Source of the DNA: Caulobacter endophyticus | GTDB taxonomy: Bacteria; Pseudomonadota; Alphaproteobacteria; Caulobacterales; Caulobacteraceae | Direction: 5' to 3' | Length of the DNA stretch: 64,000 bases | NCBI RefSeq assembly: GCF_003116815.1 | Contig: NZ_QDKQ01000023.1 | Location: 96,524 to 160,523, forward strand | Shown here: piece by piece, positions 1 to 7,646 of the stretch | How positions within the stretch are numbered: the stretch's first letter is position 1 | How the letters are laid out: every line of letters starts with the position of its first letter | Made by a program: the position numbers and the translations under genes | The notes under the pieces: model-generated | What the model was told of the DNA's origin: nothing | What the model saw: the letters and a program-made list of their open reading frames with translations, nothing else | Database searches by the model: none

Positions 1-806
1 ATCTGGCGGATGCGCTCGATGCCGCGCTTGGAGCGCGCCACGCCAGCGATGCCGGAACGCTCGTGGGCGAGCAGGAACTTGGCGCAGGTCCAGCCCTTGT
101 TCTCGTCGAAGATGCGGTTCTCGACCGGCACCTTGACGTTTTCGAGCCACACCTCGTTGACCTCGTGTTCGCCGCCCAGGGTGATGATCGGGCGCACGGT
201 CACGCCGGGCGACTTCATGTCGATCAGCAGGAACGAGATGCCTTCCTGGATCTTGGCGTTGGGATCGGTGCGAACCAGACAGAAGATCCAGTCGCCGTGC
301 TGGGCCAGGGTGGTCCAGGTCTTCTGGCCGTTGACCAGGTAATATTCCTTGCCGTCGTCGCCGGTGAAGCGCTCGGCCTTGGTCTTGAGGCTCGCCAGGT
401 CCGAACCCGCGCCCGGCTCGCTATAGCCCTGCGACCACCAGATCTCGCCCGACAGGGTCGGCGGCAGGAAGCGTTCCTTCTGCTCAGGGGTGCCGAAGGT
501 GTAGATCACCGGCCCGACCATGTTGATGCCGAACGGCAGGATCGGCACGCAGTCGGCGCGGGCGGTCTCTTCCGACCAGATGTAGCGCTGCACCGAGGTC
601 CAGCCCGGGCCGCCGTACTTCTGGGGCCAGGCCGGCGCAACCCAGCCCTTCTGGGCGAGGGTTCGGTGCCAGGAGAGGAAGTCCTCCTTGGACATCTCCT
701 CGCCCTCTTCCTGGCGTTCGCGCAGGCCTTCCGGATAGTTCTGCGCGATGAAGGCGCGAACCTCGTCGCGGAAGGCCAGGTCTTCGGGCGAAAAATCGAG
801 GTTCAT
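1..806 (-). CDS. Acyl-CoA dehydrogenase, N-terminal part (runs off the window)
   Basis: The reading frame starts at the ATG at 806 and is still open at base 1, so only about 268 N-terminal residues are visible. They carry the N-terminal helical domain and middle beta domain of the acyl-CoA dehydrogenase family: a WSQGYSEPGAGSDLA stretch that forms part of the FAD/substrate site, and a TWTTLAQHGDW segment. The family oxidises acyl-CoA thioesters to enoyl-CoA with FAD and passes electrons to ETF. The C-terminal catalytic domain, which usually holds the base Glu, lies outside the window. The sequence resembles the long-chain and FadE-like acyl-CoA dehydrogenases of Caulobacter fatty acid breakdown, but substrate length cannot be told from this part. 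The gene is missing from any track that needs a stop codon because it is truncated by the window edge. Confidence 0.9.
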   Translation of the reverse strand, partial: MNLDFSPEDLAFRDEVRAFIAQNYPEGLRERQEEGEEMSKEDFLSWHRTLAQKGWVAPAWPQKYGGPGWTSVQRYIWSEETARADCVPILPFGINMVGPVIYTFGTPEQKERFLPPTLSGEIWWSQGYSEPGAGSDLASLKTKAERFTGDDGKEYYLVNGQKTWTTLAQHGDWIFCLVRTDPNAKIQEGISFLLIDMKSPGVTVRPIITLGGEHEVNEVWLENVKVPVENRIFDENKGWTCAKFLLAHERSGIAGVARSKRGIERIRQ

Positions 807-928
807 AGCGCGCTCCCGAACAGGCCGGCTGAGCCGGCGTCTTGTTGTTTCGAGAGGATGATAGGGGTCGAACGAGCGTTTGGAAAGATGACGCGAAGGT
901 CAACGTAAACGTCGTTCACCCATCACGC

Positions 929-1825
929 TTAGCGGACCTCGCAGGCCAGGCGCACGAGGGCCAGGGCCGAGACGCCGCCGACGCCCTCCTCGTCCTCGAT
1001 CTCCAGCGAAACCAGCGGCGCCTTGCCCAGCGCGGCCAGAAGGCGGGCGTGGCCCGGCCCGCCGACGTGCGCGGCCACGGCATGGGCGATCAGGTCGGGG
1101 TCGATCGCATGCAACACGGCGGCTGCGGCGCTGGCCGCATAGCCGTCCAGCAGCACCGGGATCTTCTGCACCCGGGCGGCGAGGATCGCGCCGGCCACGG
1201 CGGCGGTCTCGCGCCCGCCCAACTGGCGCAGCGCTTCCAGCGGATCGGAAAGGTCGCCCTCGCCGCGCGCACGCTCCACGGCGGCGGCGACATCGGCGGC
1301 GACCTCGCCCACCGCCCAGTCCGCAGCCTCGCCGCCGAACAGGGCCAGGGCGATGGCGGCCGCGTCGCGGTGGGCTTCGGCGGCGATGACGCCGGGAATC
1401 AGCAGGTCGGGCTGCTTGGCCAGGGCCTCCATGCCGAAGGCCATGGTGGCGGCGCATTCCTTCTCGCTCATCGAGGCCTTCTGGCGCGCGTCCGGCGTCG
1501 GACGGTCAATGGCGAGGTCGAAGGCTTCGAGACCAGCGCCCTGCGACCCGGCCATGCGGCTGATGCTGGCGCCGCCGGCGGCGATGGTCTCGAGCCGGTC
1601 GCGGGCGTAGCCGCGCGGACCGATCCCCTGGCGTGCGCCGGCATACAGCGCCACGACCGGACGGTTGACCGACGGCGGGGTGCGGCCGGTCCAGGCGGTC
1701 AGCCAGGCCGAGATCTCGGCCAGGCGACCGCCGTCGGCCGGCGGTACGAAAACGCCCGGCGCCGGGAGATCGGCTGCCAGGCGGCGAATGTCGGCGAAGG
1801 GCGAAGCGGCGGCGGAAGCGGTCAT
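929..1825 (-). CDS. cobT: Nicotinate-nucleotide-dimethylbenzimidazole phosphoribosyltransferase-like protein (CobT family)
   Basis: 298 residues, somewhat shorter than the usual 340-350 of CobT. The family transfers phosphoribose from nicotinate mononucleotide to 5,6-dimethylbenzimidazole to build the lower ligand of cobalamin. The C-terminal half carries the recognisable family blocks: GRETAAVAGAILAARVQKIPVLLDGYAASAA read in two overlapping parts, a GGPGHARLLAALGKAPL block, and an acidic EDEEGVGG loop where the family has its LGEGTG catalytic loop with the essential Glu. That loop is divergent, so activity is likely but not certain. The N-terminal part is weakly conserved. cobQ lies about 30 kb away in the same window, consistent with cobalamin synthesis or salvage. 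I see no cobalamin riboswitch upstream. The start at 1825 is the first ATG of the frame. Confidence 0.75.
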   Translation of the reverse strand: MTASAAASPFADIRRLAADLPAPGVFVPPADGGRLAEISAWLTAWTGRTPPSVNRPVVALYAGARQGIGPRGYARDRLETIAAGGASISRMAGSQGAGLEAFDLAIDRPTPDARQKASMSEKECAATMAFGMEALAKQPDLLIPGVIAAEAHRDAAAIALALFGGEAADWAVGEVAADVAAAVERARGEGDLSDPLEALRQLGGRETAAVAGAILAARVQKIPVLLDGYAASAAAAVLHAIDPDLIAHAVAAHVGGPGHARLLAALGKAPLVSLEIEDEEGVGGVSALALVRLACEVR

Positions 1826-1887
1826 GGCCGCCGACTTAAGCCAGTCCGCGCCCGATGCAAGCGCATAGGGCGCGGATATTGTGCGAA

Positions 1888-1910
1888 GGGGCGGCCCGAA
1901 GACCGCCCCT
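1888..1910 (-). terminator. Short GC-rich hairpin after the 1920-2249 gene
   Basis: GGGGCGG (1888-1894) pairs with CCGCCCC (1903-1909) around an 8-nt loop. It sits just past the stop codon of the minus-strand secreted protein. The run of T on the minus strand after the stem is only two bases, so this is a weak intrinsic terminator candidate. Confidence 0.35.
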
Positions 1911-1919
1911 CGCGCCGCC

Positions 1920-2249
1920 TCAGCTGGCGATCAGACCCTTGCAAGTCACGTCGCGTTCCTGGATCAGCGCCGCCTTGGTCGCTTCGTCGGCCTTGGAGGC
2001 GGCGCGCTTGGCGTCGCTGCGGGCCGTGTCGGCGCGGTCGGAAGTGAAGGTGTGACGGCCACCGCGCTGATCCTTGATGAACTGCTTCAGCGCGGCCGGA
2101 TCGGCCTCGCCCAGCGCCTCGGCCTCGGTCAGGCCCAGGCAGCGGTTGGCATGGATGAACTGGGCGTCGGTGACGCGCTCGGCGGCCAGGGCCGGAGCGG
2201 CGGCGGCGGTCAGCGAAGCGGCGGCGAGCAGAATAGTGGCGATACGCAT
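1920..2249 (-). CDS. Small secreted protein of unknown function
   Basis: 109 residues. The first about 22 form a clear Sec signal peptide (MRIATILLAAASLTAAAAPALAA, with a likely AxA cleavage at ALA|AE read in short form), so the mature protein of about 87 residues is probably periplasmic. It holds two cysteines (NRCLG and VTCKG) that could form a disulphide, and a basic, Ala/Lys-rich central helix. I do not recognise a family. The gene stands alone between cobT, which is downstream on the same strand, and a DUF1289 gene that points away. The start at 2249 places the signal peptide at the N terminus. Function cannot be assigned from sequence. Confidence 0.7.
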   Translation of the reverse strand: MRIATILLAAASLTAAAAPALAAERVTDAQFIHANRCLGLTEAEALGEADPAALKQFIKDQRGGRHTFTSDRADTARSDAKRAASKADEATKAALIQERDVTCKGLIAS

Positions 2250-2339
2250 GGCGGTGTCCCTCTGGATTAAAAGTGTGGGCGCAGGGCCGCATTGCGTCTG
2301 GCGACTTGCGCCCGACGCCGCGGATGGCGAAATTCGGTC

Positions 2340-2567
2340 ATGACTTCAGAAAGCCGACCGCCCCGCCCCATCGTCACGCCCTGCATCAAGGTGTGCGCCG
2401 TGGATGGTGCGTCCGGCTTCTGTCTTGGCTGCCGGCGGACCCTGCAGGAGATCGCTGGCTGGTCGCGCTACAGCAACGAAGAGCGCGCGGCGATCATGGC
2501 CGCCCTGCCCCTTCGCCCCGATCCGATGGAAAGCCTGATGGCCGCCCAGTCGGTTGCGCGCAGTTGA
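2340..2567 (+). CDS. DUF1289 family small cysteine-rich protein
   Basis: 75 residues from the ATG at 2340; an earlier in-frame start at 2292 would add a non-conserved tail. The protein has the DUF1289 pattern: a TPCIKVC segment, then [12 protein letters not shown] and a W followed by a short helix ([10 protein letters not shown]). The four cysteines (two in CIKVC, two in CLGC) suggest metal or Fe-S binding, as proposed for the family, whose function is unknown. It is divergent from the secreted protein at 1920-2249. The C-terminal twenty or so residues are not conserved in the family. The call rests on the cysteine spacing and the CRRT motif, which are quite specific. Confidence 0.8.
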   Translation: MTSESRPPRPIVTPCIKVCAVDGASGFCLGCRRTLQEIAGWSRYSNEERAAIMAALPLRPDPMESLMAAQSVARS

Positions 2568-2866
2568 TTGGACTTCAGGTTCTCAAAAGAATTCCCTGAG
2601 TTTGCATCCAAGTTCTCCCCGAAGCGTCTGTTCGACGAAGAGAAAGATGCCGCCAGAGACCTGGACTTTGAAGTTAAATTCAGTCCATGAACTTTATTAC
2701 ACGTTCGCCCAGCAATGTTACGGCGAGTTAATTGGCCAAATGGCCAACACCTTGTTAACCAAGTAAATTCGACTTTCGATTCACCGCTTGCAAACGTCTT
2801 GCCGCCTATGGTGGCGACTAAGGGTCGTAGAAACGGCCGAAAAGCCTGCAAGGCGGGGTGTCTTCG
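2568..2866. other. AT-richer intergenic region with a perfect inverted repeat
   Basis: About 300 bases with no credible gene and visibly lower GC than the surroundings. It contains an exact inverted repeat, TTGGCCA-AA-TGGCCAA (2732-2747), flanked by two TTAA half-sites at 2728-2731 and 2755-2758. It presumably holds the promoter of the protease gene that starts at 2867. The two TTAA elements are 23 bases apart, so they do not make a standard CtrA box. Confidence 0.5.
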
Positions 2867-3376
2867 ATGTTCAAGTTCACGGCGATCGCGATTGTCGGTG
2901 CGCTGTCGGCGGTGGGCGCGGCCAAGGCCGTGACGACGCTCGACAGCACGCTCCGCCAATCGCCCCAGACCGTCCCGGCCACGGCGGCCGCCGCGACGCT
3001 CGGCGACGCCGGAGCCGCGCAACTGACCAAGGGTCCCGATGGCCACTTCTGGGCCGAGGCCAAGGTCGACGGCCGCGCTGTCCGCTTCCTCGTCGACACC
3101 GGCGCCACCGCCGTCTCGCTCAGCAAGGCCGACGCCCAGCGGTTGGGCATCGACCTCAGCAAGCTGAACTACGAGTACGACGTCGTCACCGCCGACGGCC
3201 GCACCCGCGCCGCCTCCGTGAAACTGGGCAGCGTCGCCATCGCCGGCGCAAAGGTCGCCAATGTCGACGCCCTGGTCATCGAAAGCGGCCTGGAGACCTC
3301 GCTGCTGGGCATGAGCTATCTGGGCCGCCTGTCGCGGTTCGAAGCCACGCCGCGGTCGCTGATCCTCCACCCCTGA
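2867..3376 (+). CDS. Retropepsin-like aspartic protease (TIGR02281-type), exported or membrane-anchored
   Basis: 169 residues from the ATG at 2867. The GTG nine bases upstream is also in frame, but the AGGCGGGG Shine-Dalgarno at 2851-2858 is better spaced for the ATG. The N terminus (MFKFTAIAIVGALSAVG) is a signal peptide or anchor. The domain carries FLVDTGATAVSLS, the catalytic DTGA motif of clan AA proteases. It also has a flap-like GRTRAASVKLGSVAI stretch and a C-terminal LLGMSYLGRLSRFE, typical of the single-domain bacterial family related to retropepsins, which work as homodimers. The cellular substrate of this family is not known. It stands alone downstream of an AT-rich spacer. Confidence 0.85.
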   Translation: MFKFTAIAIVGALSAVGAAKAVTTLDSTLRQSPQTVPATAAAATLGDAGAAQLTKGPDGHFWAEAKVDGRAVRFLVDTGATAVSLSKADAQRLGIDLSKLNYEYDVVTADGRTRAASVKLGSVAIAGAKVANVDALVIESGLETSLLGMSYLGRLSRFEATPRSLILHP

Positions 3377-3475
3377 CAGCGACCGGGCGCATGATCGCCC
3401 GAAATTCTTGCACGATCCTGCGAAAGCAAGGCCCCACGCATGGGCGCCCGCGCGGGTTTGCGCTAACCTCCCGCC

Positions 3476-4408
3476 ATGCTCATCACGTCAACGCCGGCCC
3501 AGGCTGGCTGCCCTCGCCATCCGGCCCTGGCCGAGGCGATTGAACGATCCGTCGCGACGGACGGCGTTCACCCGACCGCGATCCACGGCATGTGGCTGGC
3601 CCGGATGTCCGAGCCCAGCCCGCCCGTACACGGCGTTCACGAGGCCGCGGTCTGCATCATCGCCCAGGGCCGCAAGCAGGTGATGCTGGGCGAAGAGGTC
3701 TACATCTACGACCATGCCCGGTTCCTCGTCGTCTCGGTCGACGTGCCTGTCGTCGGCCAGGTCATCGAGGCCAGCACCGAAGCGCCGTATCTTTGCGTGC
3801 GCCTGGACATCGATCCGCGCCGCCTGAACGAGCTGATCCTCGAGATCGATCCGGGCCCCGTCCGCAACGCTCCGGCGCCCAGCCTGGCGCTCAGCGCCAC
3901 AACGCCCGAACTGTTCGACGCCGTCGTGCGGCTGGTGAGCCTGCTCGAAACCCCTGGCGACATACCGGTGCTGGCGCCGCTGATCCAGCGCGAGATTCTC
4001 TATCGCCTGCTGCGCACCGACCAGGGACCGCGCCTGCGCGAGATCGCCGCCTGCGAAAGCCGCCTTGGCCAGGTCTCGCGCGCCATCCACTGGCTGAAGA
4101 CGAACTACCAGCAGCCGTTCCGCATGGAGATCCTGGCGGCCGAGGCTCGGATGAGTCCCTCCGCCCTGCACCAGCACTTCAAGGCGGTCACGGCGATGAG
4201 CCCGCTGCAGTACCAGAAGCAGCTGCGCCTGCAGGAGGCGCGGCGACTGATCCTGGCCCAGGGCCTGGACGCCGCCACGGCGGGACACAACGTCGGCTAC
4301 GACAGCCCCTCGCAGTTCAGCCGCGAGTACAGCCGACTATTCGGAGCGCCGCCGCTGCGCGACGCCACGCGGCTTCGTTCGCGCCCGGAACTCGTCAGGA
4401 CTGCGTGA
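3476..4408 (+). CDS. AraC family transcriptional regulator
   Basis: 310 residues. The N-terminal half matches the AraC_N effector domain found in many Caulobacter and Pseudomonas regulators: an EAAVCIIAQGRKQV block and a following beta-rich cupin-like region with DHARFLVVSVDVPV. The C-terminal hundred residues hold two helix-turn-helix motifs: FRMEILAAEARMSPSALHQHF, then a QEARRLIL helix followed by AGHNVGYDSPSQFSREYSRLFG, the AraC signature. The stop codon overlaps the end of the convergent symporter gene by 14 bases. The effector and targets are unknown; the neighbouring transporter points the other way but ends here, so it is not an obvious target. Confidence 0.92.
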   Translation: MLITSTPAQAGCPRHPALAEAIERSVATDGVHPTAIHGMWLARMSEPSPPVHGVHEAAVCIIAQGRKQVMLGEEVYIYDHARFLVVSVDVPVVGQVIEASTEAPYLCVRLDIDPRRLNELILEIDPGPVRNAPAPSLALSATTPELFDAVVRLVSLLETPGDIPVLAPLIQREILYRLLRTDQGPRLREIAACESRLGQVSRAIHWLKTNYQQPFRMEILAAEARMSPSALHQHFKAVTAMSPLQYQKQLRLQEARRLILAQGLDAATAGHNVGYDSPSQFSREYSRLFGAPPLRDATRLRSRPELVRTA

Positions 4409-5738
4409 CGGCGCCTTCCGGCGCGACGCCGGCCGCCGCGTCGTAGGCGGCCTGGTCGAGAATGCCTTCCTGCTTAGCCACCAGCGTGGGCACCAGGGCC
4501 TGACCGGCGACGTTCACGGCCGTGCGGCCCATGTCGAGGATCGGGTCGATGGCCAGCAGCAGCCCCGCGCCCTCCAGCGGCAGGCCCAGGGTCGACAGGG
4601 TCAGGGTCAGCATCACCGTCGCGCCCGTCAGGCCGGCCGTGGCGGCCGAGCCCAGCACCGAGACGGCGACGATCAGGGCGTAGTCCGTCAGGCCCAGCGG
4701 CAGGTGGTAGAACTGCGCGATGAAGATCGCCGACAGGGCCGGATAGATGGCCGCGCAGCCGTCCATCTTGGTGGTCGCGCCCAGCGGCACGGCGAAGGCG
4801 GCGTAGGCGCGCGGCACGCCCAGGCCGCCTTCCGTGACGGTCTCGGTCACCGGCAGCGTGCCGATCGACGAGCGCGACACGAAGGCCAGCTGGATGGCCG
4901 GCCAGGCGTTGGCGAAGAACTTCAGCGGGTTCAGGCCGTGGGCGGTCAGCAGGATCGGATAGACGACGAACAAGACCAGAGCCAGGCCCAGATAGATCGC
5001 GCCGGTGAAGGCGCCGAGCTGGCCCAGAGTCGTCCAGCCGTATTGCGCCACGGCGTTGCCGAGCAGGCCGACGGTGCCGATCGGCGTCAGGCGGATCACC
5101 CAGCTCAGCACCTTGCGCACCACGGCCAGCGCCGAGGCGTTGAAGGCCAGGAAGCCCTCGCCGGCCGGACCGACCCGCAGGGCGGCGATGCCGGCCGCCA
5201 GGGCGATGACCAGGATCTGCAGCACGTTGAACGAGAGCGAGGTGCTGGCGCCGGCCTCGCCGACCTTGGTCGAGGCGTTGAGGCCAAGGATGTTGGACGG
5301 CGCCAGGCCGGTCAGGAAGTCGAGCCACGAGCCGTTGGTGCGCGGGGCGGCCGCCGTGGCGGCGTCCAGGGCGGCATGGGCGCCCGGCTGCAGGACGACG
5401 CCCAGGGTGATGCCGATGGCCACCGCGATCAGGGCGGTGATCGCGAACCACAGCAGCGTCTTCCAGACCAGCCGCGCGGCGTTCTGCAGTTCCCGCAGAT
5501 TGGCGATGCTGGCGACGATGGCCGTGAAGACCAGCGGCGGCACCAGCACGCGCAAAAGCTGGATGAAGATCGACCCGACCTGGTGCAGGGTCTCGGCCAG
5601 GGCGTGGCCGGCCTGACCGTCCTCGACGCCGAGCCGGCGGGCCAGCAGACCCAGCGCCAGACCGCCCACCATGCCGGCGAGGACCTGGACGCCAAAGCCG
5701 CTGATGAAGCGGCTGGAGGGGGCTGTCGCCTGGGCCAT
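4395..5738 (-). CDS. Dicarboxylate/amino acid:cation symporter (DAACS family)
   Basis: 447 residues from the ATG at 5738, which has an AGGAA Shine-Dalgarno; a GTG at 5756 lacks one. The protein is a multi-pass membrane transporter of the glutamate/C4-dicarboxylate:Na+ or H+ symporter family. Family hallmarks are the re-entrant serine-rich segment (FVSRSSIGTLPVTETV), a GATTKMDGCAAIYPALSAIFIA segment (read in parts) that forms the second re-entrant loop and the TM7 substrate site, and the later FMDMGRT-like segment, here ILDMGRTAVNVAG, that holds an Asp and Asn important for substrate and cation binding. It would import dicarboxylates or acidic amino acids. Which substrate cannot be decided. 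A 12-bp palindrome (5810-5821) lies upstream. Confidence 0.92.
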   Translation of the reverse strand: MAQATAPSSRFISGFGVQVLAGMVGGLALGLLARRLGVEDGQAGHALAETLHQVGSIFIQLLRVLVPPLVFTAIVASIANLRELQNAARLVWKTLLWFAITALIAVAIGITLGVVLQPGAHAALDAATAAAPRTNGSWLDFLTGLAPSNILGLNASTKVGEAGASTSLSFNVLQILVIALAAGIAALRVGPAGEGFLAFNASALAVVRKVLSWVIRLTPIGTVGLLGNAVAQYGWTTLGQLGAFTGAIYLGLALVLFVVYPILLTAHGLNPLKFFANAWPAIQLAFVSRSSIGTLPVTETVTEGGLGVPRAYAAFAVPLGATTKMDGCAAIYPALSAIFIAQFYHLPLGLTDYALIVAVSVLGSAATAGLTGATVMLTLTLSTLGLPLEGAGLLLAIDPILDMGRTAVNVAGQALVPTLVAKQEGILDQAAYDAAAGVAPEGAVTQS

Positions 5739-5809
5739 TGGGTCGTTCCTGCTCACATTCGGCGGTGATCAGTCGCCGTTCAACTCACGAAACACCGAAA
5801 GCTTGGTGA

Positions 5810-5821
5810 CGACACGTGTCG
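5810..5821. promoter_or_regulatory. 12-bp palindrome upstream of the DAACS symporter
   Basis: CGACACGTGTCG is a perfect palindrome 72 bases upstream of the symporter start. The region around it (5757-6023) has no gene and is AT-richer than its surroundings. It could be an operator. There is no further support for a particular regulator. Confidence 0.3.
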
Positions 5822-6023
5822 CCTAGCTTCGAAACTGCAATTTCCTGCTCGCGCATATGGGCGCGGCGGTCGAACCAGTTTTTGTGCGATCCGGCGCCAG
5901 CCAAACTGCAAGCTCCACCAGTCCGGTCGGAATTGGGGGCGGCGGCGTGTCACATGGTAAACGCGGCGGGGGCTCCCTAGGGTGACCGCGCCCCCTTCCC
6001 TGTCTCGACCTTCCGGAGCCGCC

Positions 6024-6140
6024 ATGAGCCTCTCCTTCCTGTTCGGCGCGATCATCGGATCCGGCCTGTTCATCCTGCTCGGTCGCGGCCCGGTGGAAAA
6101 GCTGCTGGCGGTGATCCAGGAGCGCGTCGGCAAGCGCTGA
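6024..6140 (+). CDS. 38-residue single-span membrane peptide
   Basis: The reading frame starts at the ATG at 6024 and encodes 38 residues: a hydrophobic segment (SFLFGAIIGSGLFILLG) followed by a short amphipathic basic tail ending RVGKR. CCGGAG lies shortly upstream as a possible ribosome binding site. The GXXXG-like GAIIGSG pattern could favour helix packing. It precedes the GlsB/YeaQ-family gene by 130 bases on the same strand. I know of no named family. Its reality rests on the coherent membrane-segment-plus-basic-tail design and its own Shine-Dalgarno, not on homology. Confidence 0.5.
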   Translation: MSLSFLFGAIIGSGLFILLGRGPVEKLLAVIQERVGKR

Positions 6141-6193
6141 GAAGTTCCAAGCGAGGCCGGCCTATATTCGCCGGCGATACACGCGATCGTGTC

Positions 6194-6218
6194 GGAACGA
6201 AGTCTTGGGAAGCGCCTT
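6194..6218 (+). promoter_or_regulatory. Possible EcfG/sigma-T-type promoter of the GlsB/YeaQ-family gene
   Basis: GGAAC at 6194-6198 is followed after 16 bases by CCTT at 6215-6218. The consensus for the general-stress sigma factor of alphaproteobacteria is GGAAC-N16/17-CGTT, so this matches at 8 of 9 positions. It lies about 50 bases upstream of a gene whose family is often stress-induced. Confidence 0.4.
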
Positions 6219-6270
6219 TCTTCTGCATCAGACGCGCTGCGGCGCGCCAGGAAATGTTCAGGAGGCGCTC

Positions 6271-6528
6271 ATGTCCATTCTCGCCTGGATCGTTCTGGGT
6301 CTCGTGGCCGGCTTCATCGCCAGCAAGCTCGTTAGCCGCAGCGGCGGCAGCCTGCTCGTCGATCTTGTGCTCGGCATCGTCGGCGCGCTGGTCGGCGGTT
6401 TCGTGTTCAACCAGTTCGGCGCCTCGGGCGTGTCGGGCTTCAACCTCTACAGCCTGCTGGTAGCCACTGTCGGCGCGGTGATCGTGCTGGCCATCTACCA
6501 CCTGCTGGCCGGACGCCGCGCGCTATAG
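6271..6528 (+). CDS. GlsB/YeaQ/YmgE family stress-associated membrane protein
   Basis: 85 residues, about the usual length for the family. Three hydrophobic segments are visible: SILAWIVLGLVAGFIA, the glycine-rich LLVDLVLGIVGALVGGFVF, and LYSLLVATVGAVIVLAIYHL. The middle segment with its GIVGALVGG pattern is the family signature. The start at 6271 has a strong GGAGG Shine-Dalgarno. These transglycosylase-associated or stress-response membrane proteins have no settled biochemical role; many are induced by general stress, which fits the candidate EcfG-type promoter at 6194. A clear rho-independent terminator follows at 6555. Confidence 0.88.
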   Translation: MSILAWIVLGLVAGFIASKLVSRSGGSLLVDLVLGIVGALVGGFVFNQFGASGVSGFNLYSLLVATVGAVIVLAIYHLLAGRRAL

Positions 6529-6554
6529 CGACGACCAGATTCGAAACGAAGAAA

Positions 6555-6586
6555 CGCCTTCGGCCCCGGGCCGGAGGCGTTTTCTT
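6555..6586 (+). terminator. Rho-independent terminator
   Basis: CGCCTTCGGCC pairs with GGCCGGAGGCG (one G-T pair) around a 3-base loop, followed by TTTTCTTTT. It lies 27 bases after the GlsB/YeaQ-family stop codon. Confidence 0.85.
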
Positions 6587-6653
6587 TTGCCGCGACTAGC
6601 GCGATGTCTACCGGTGTCATACTCCTGGCGAAAAGATGTCGGGAGGAAGAGGC

Positions 6654-7640
6654 ATGGCCCACCAAAGTCTGGTCGCACGTCTGACGCTGGCCGCGACGGC
6701 GCTAACCGCTCTCATTGGCGCAGCGCCGCTACGGCTGACCGTGGCGACCGATGGCCAGGCCGATCACCGCACGCTGCAGGCCGCCATCGACGCCCTGCCC
6801 GACACCGGCGGCGAGATCGCCATCGCGCCGGGGACCTACCGCGAGAAGCTGTCAGTTCCTCGCAACCGCGTACGCCTGGTCGGCAAGGGCAAGCGCCCGC
6901 AGGACGTGGTGCTGGTCTATGGCGACGCCTCGGCCACCGTCGGCGGCACGCTGAAATCCTCCTCCGTCACGGTGGCGGGCGACGATTTCCTGGCCCGTAA
7001 CCTGACCATCCAGAACGACTACCACCTCCATAACGACAAGCCTTCTCAGGCCGTGGCCCTGGCGCTGATGGGCGATCGGGCCCAGCTCTACAGGGTGCGC
7101 CTGCTGGGCGCGCAGGACACGCTCTACGCCGCCAGCCGCAAAGGCAGGCCGCCGAGCCGGCAGTACTTCCGCGACTGCTACATCGAGGGGCATGTCGACT
7201 TCATCTTCGGCGACAGCAAGGCCGTCTTCGACCGCTGCCAGATTCATGGCATCGCCAACGCCACGGTGATGATCACCGCCCAGAGCAAGAGCAGCCCCGA
7301 ACAGGACAGCGGCTACGTCTTCGACCGCTGCACGATCACCGCCGACCCGAAGGTGGGCGAGCTGTGGCTGGGCCGCGCCTGGCGCCCCTACGCCACCGTC
7401 GTCTTCCTGCGCACCAGGATCGACGCCGACCTGCAGCCCAGGGGCTGGCGGGAATGGACGCCGGGCAAGACCGACACCTTCAAGACGGCCTACTACGCCG
7501 AATACGCCTCGACCGGGCGCGGGGCGAACCCCGCCGCGCGCGAGCCGAGCGCTCATGCGCTGGACGCGAAAATGGCGGAGCGCTGGGCGCCCCGCCGCTT
7601 TCTCTCGGGGCCGGACGGTTGGACGCCTGGCCGTTTCTAG
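6654..7640 (+). CDS. Pectinesterase family protein
   Basis: 328 residues from the ATG at 6654, which has a GGGAGGAAGAGG Shine-Dalgarno (an earlier ATG at 6636 does not). A signal peptide is likely (VARLTLAATALTALIGAA). The rest is a right-handed beta-helix pectin methylesterase. Family motifs visible are DHRTLQAAIDALP, GTYREKL, a LGAQDTLYA motif with the conserved Gln-Asp, GHVDFIFGDSKAVFDRC with the two catalytic Asp region, and the LGRAWRPYATVVFL motif with the substrate-binding Arg and Trp. It would remove methyl esters from pectin, probably in the periplasm or outside. It is convergent with a FucP-type sugar transporter; the two stops are 6 bases apart. Taken with that transporter, a role in plant polysaccharide use is plausible. 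Confidence 0.92.
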   Translation: MAHQSLVARLTLAATALTALIGAAPLRLTVATDGQADHRTLQAAIDALPDTGGEIAIAPGTYREKLSVPRNRVRLVGKGKRPQDVVLVYGDASATVGGTLKSSSVTVAGDDFLARNLTIQNDYHLHNDKPSQAVALALMGDRAQLYRVRLLGAQDTLYAASRKGRPPSRQYFRDCYIEGHVDFIFGDSKAVFDRCQIHGIANATVMITAQSKSSPEQDSGYVFDRCTITADPKVGELWLGRAWRPYATVVFLRTRIDADLQPRGWREWTPGKTDTFKTAYYAEYASTGRGANPAAREPSAHALDAKMAERWAPRRFLSGPDGWTPGRF

Positions 7641-7646
7641 AGCCGG

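Noticed and set aside
1826..1920. Cobalamin riboswitch in front of cobT or cobQ
   Set aside because: Neither the short spacer here nor the one before cobQ (30975-31063) has room for, or shows, the B12-box and conserved core.
2728..2758. Two TTAA elements before the retropepsin-like gene as a CtrA site
   Set aside because: They are 23 bases apart and no half-site has a partner at seven bases.
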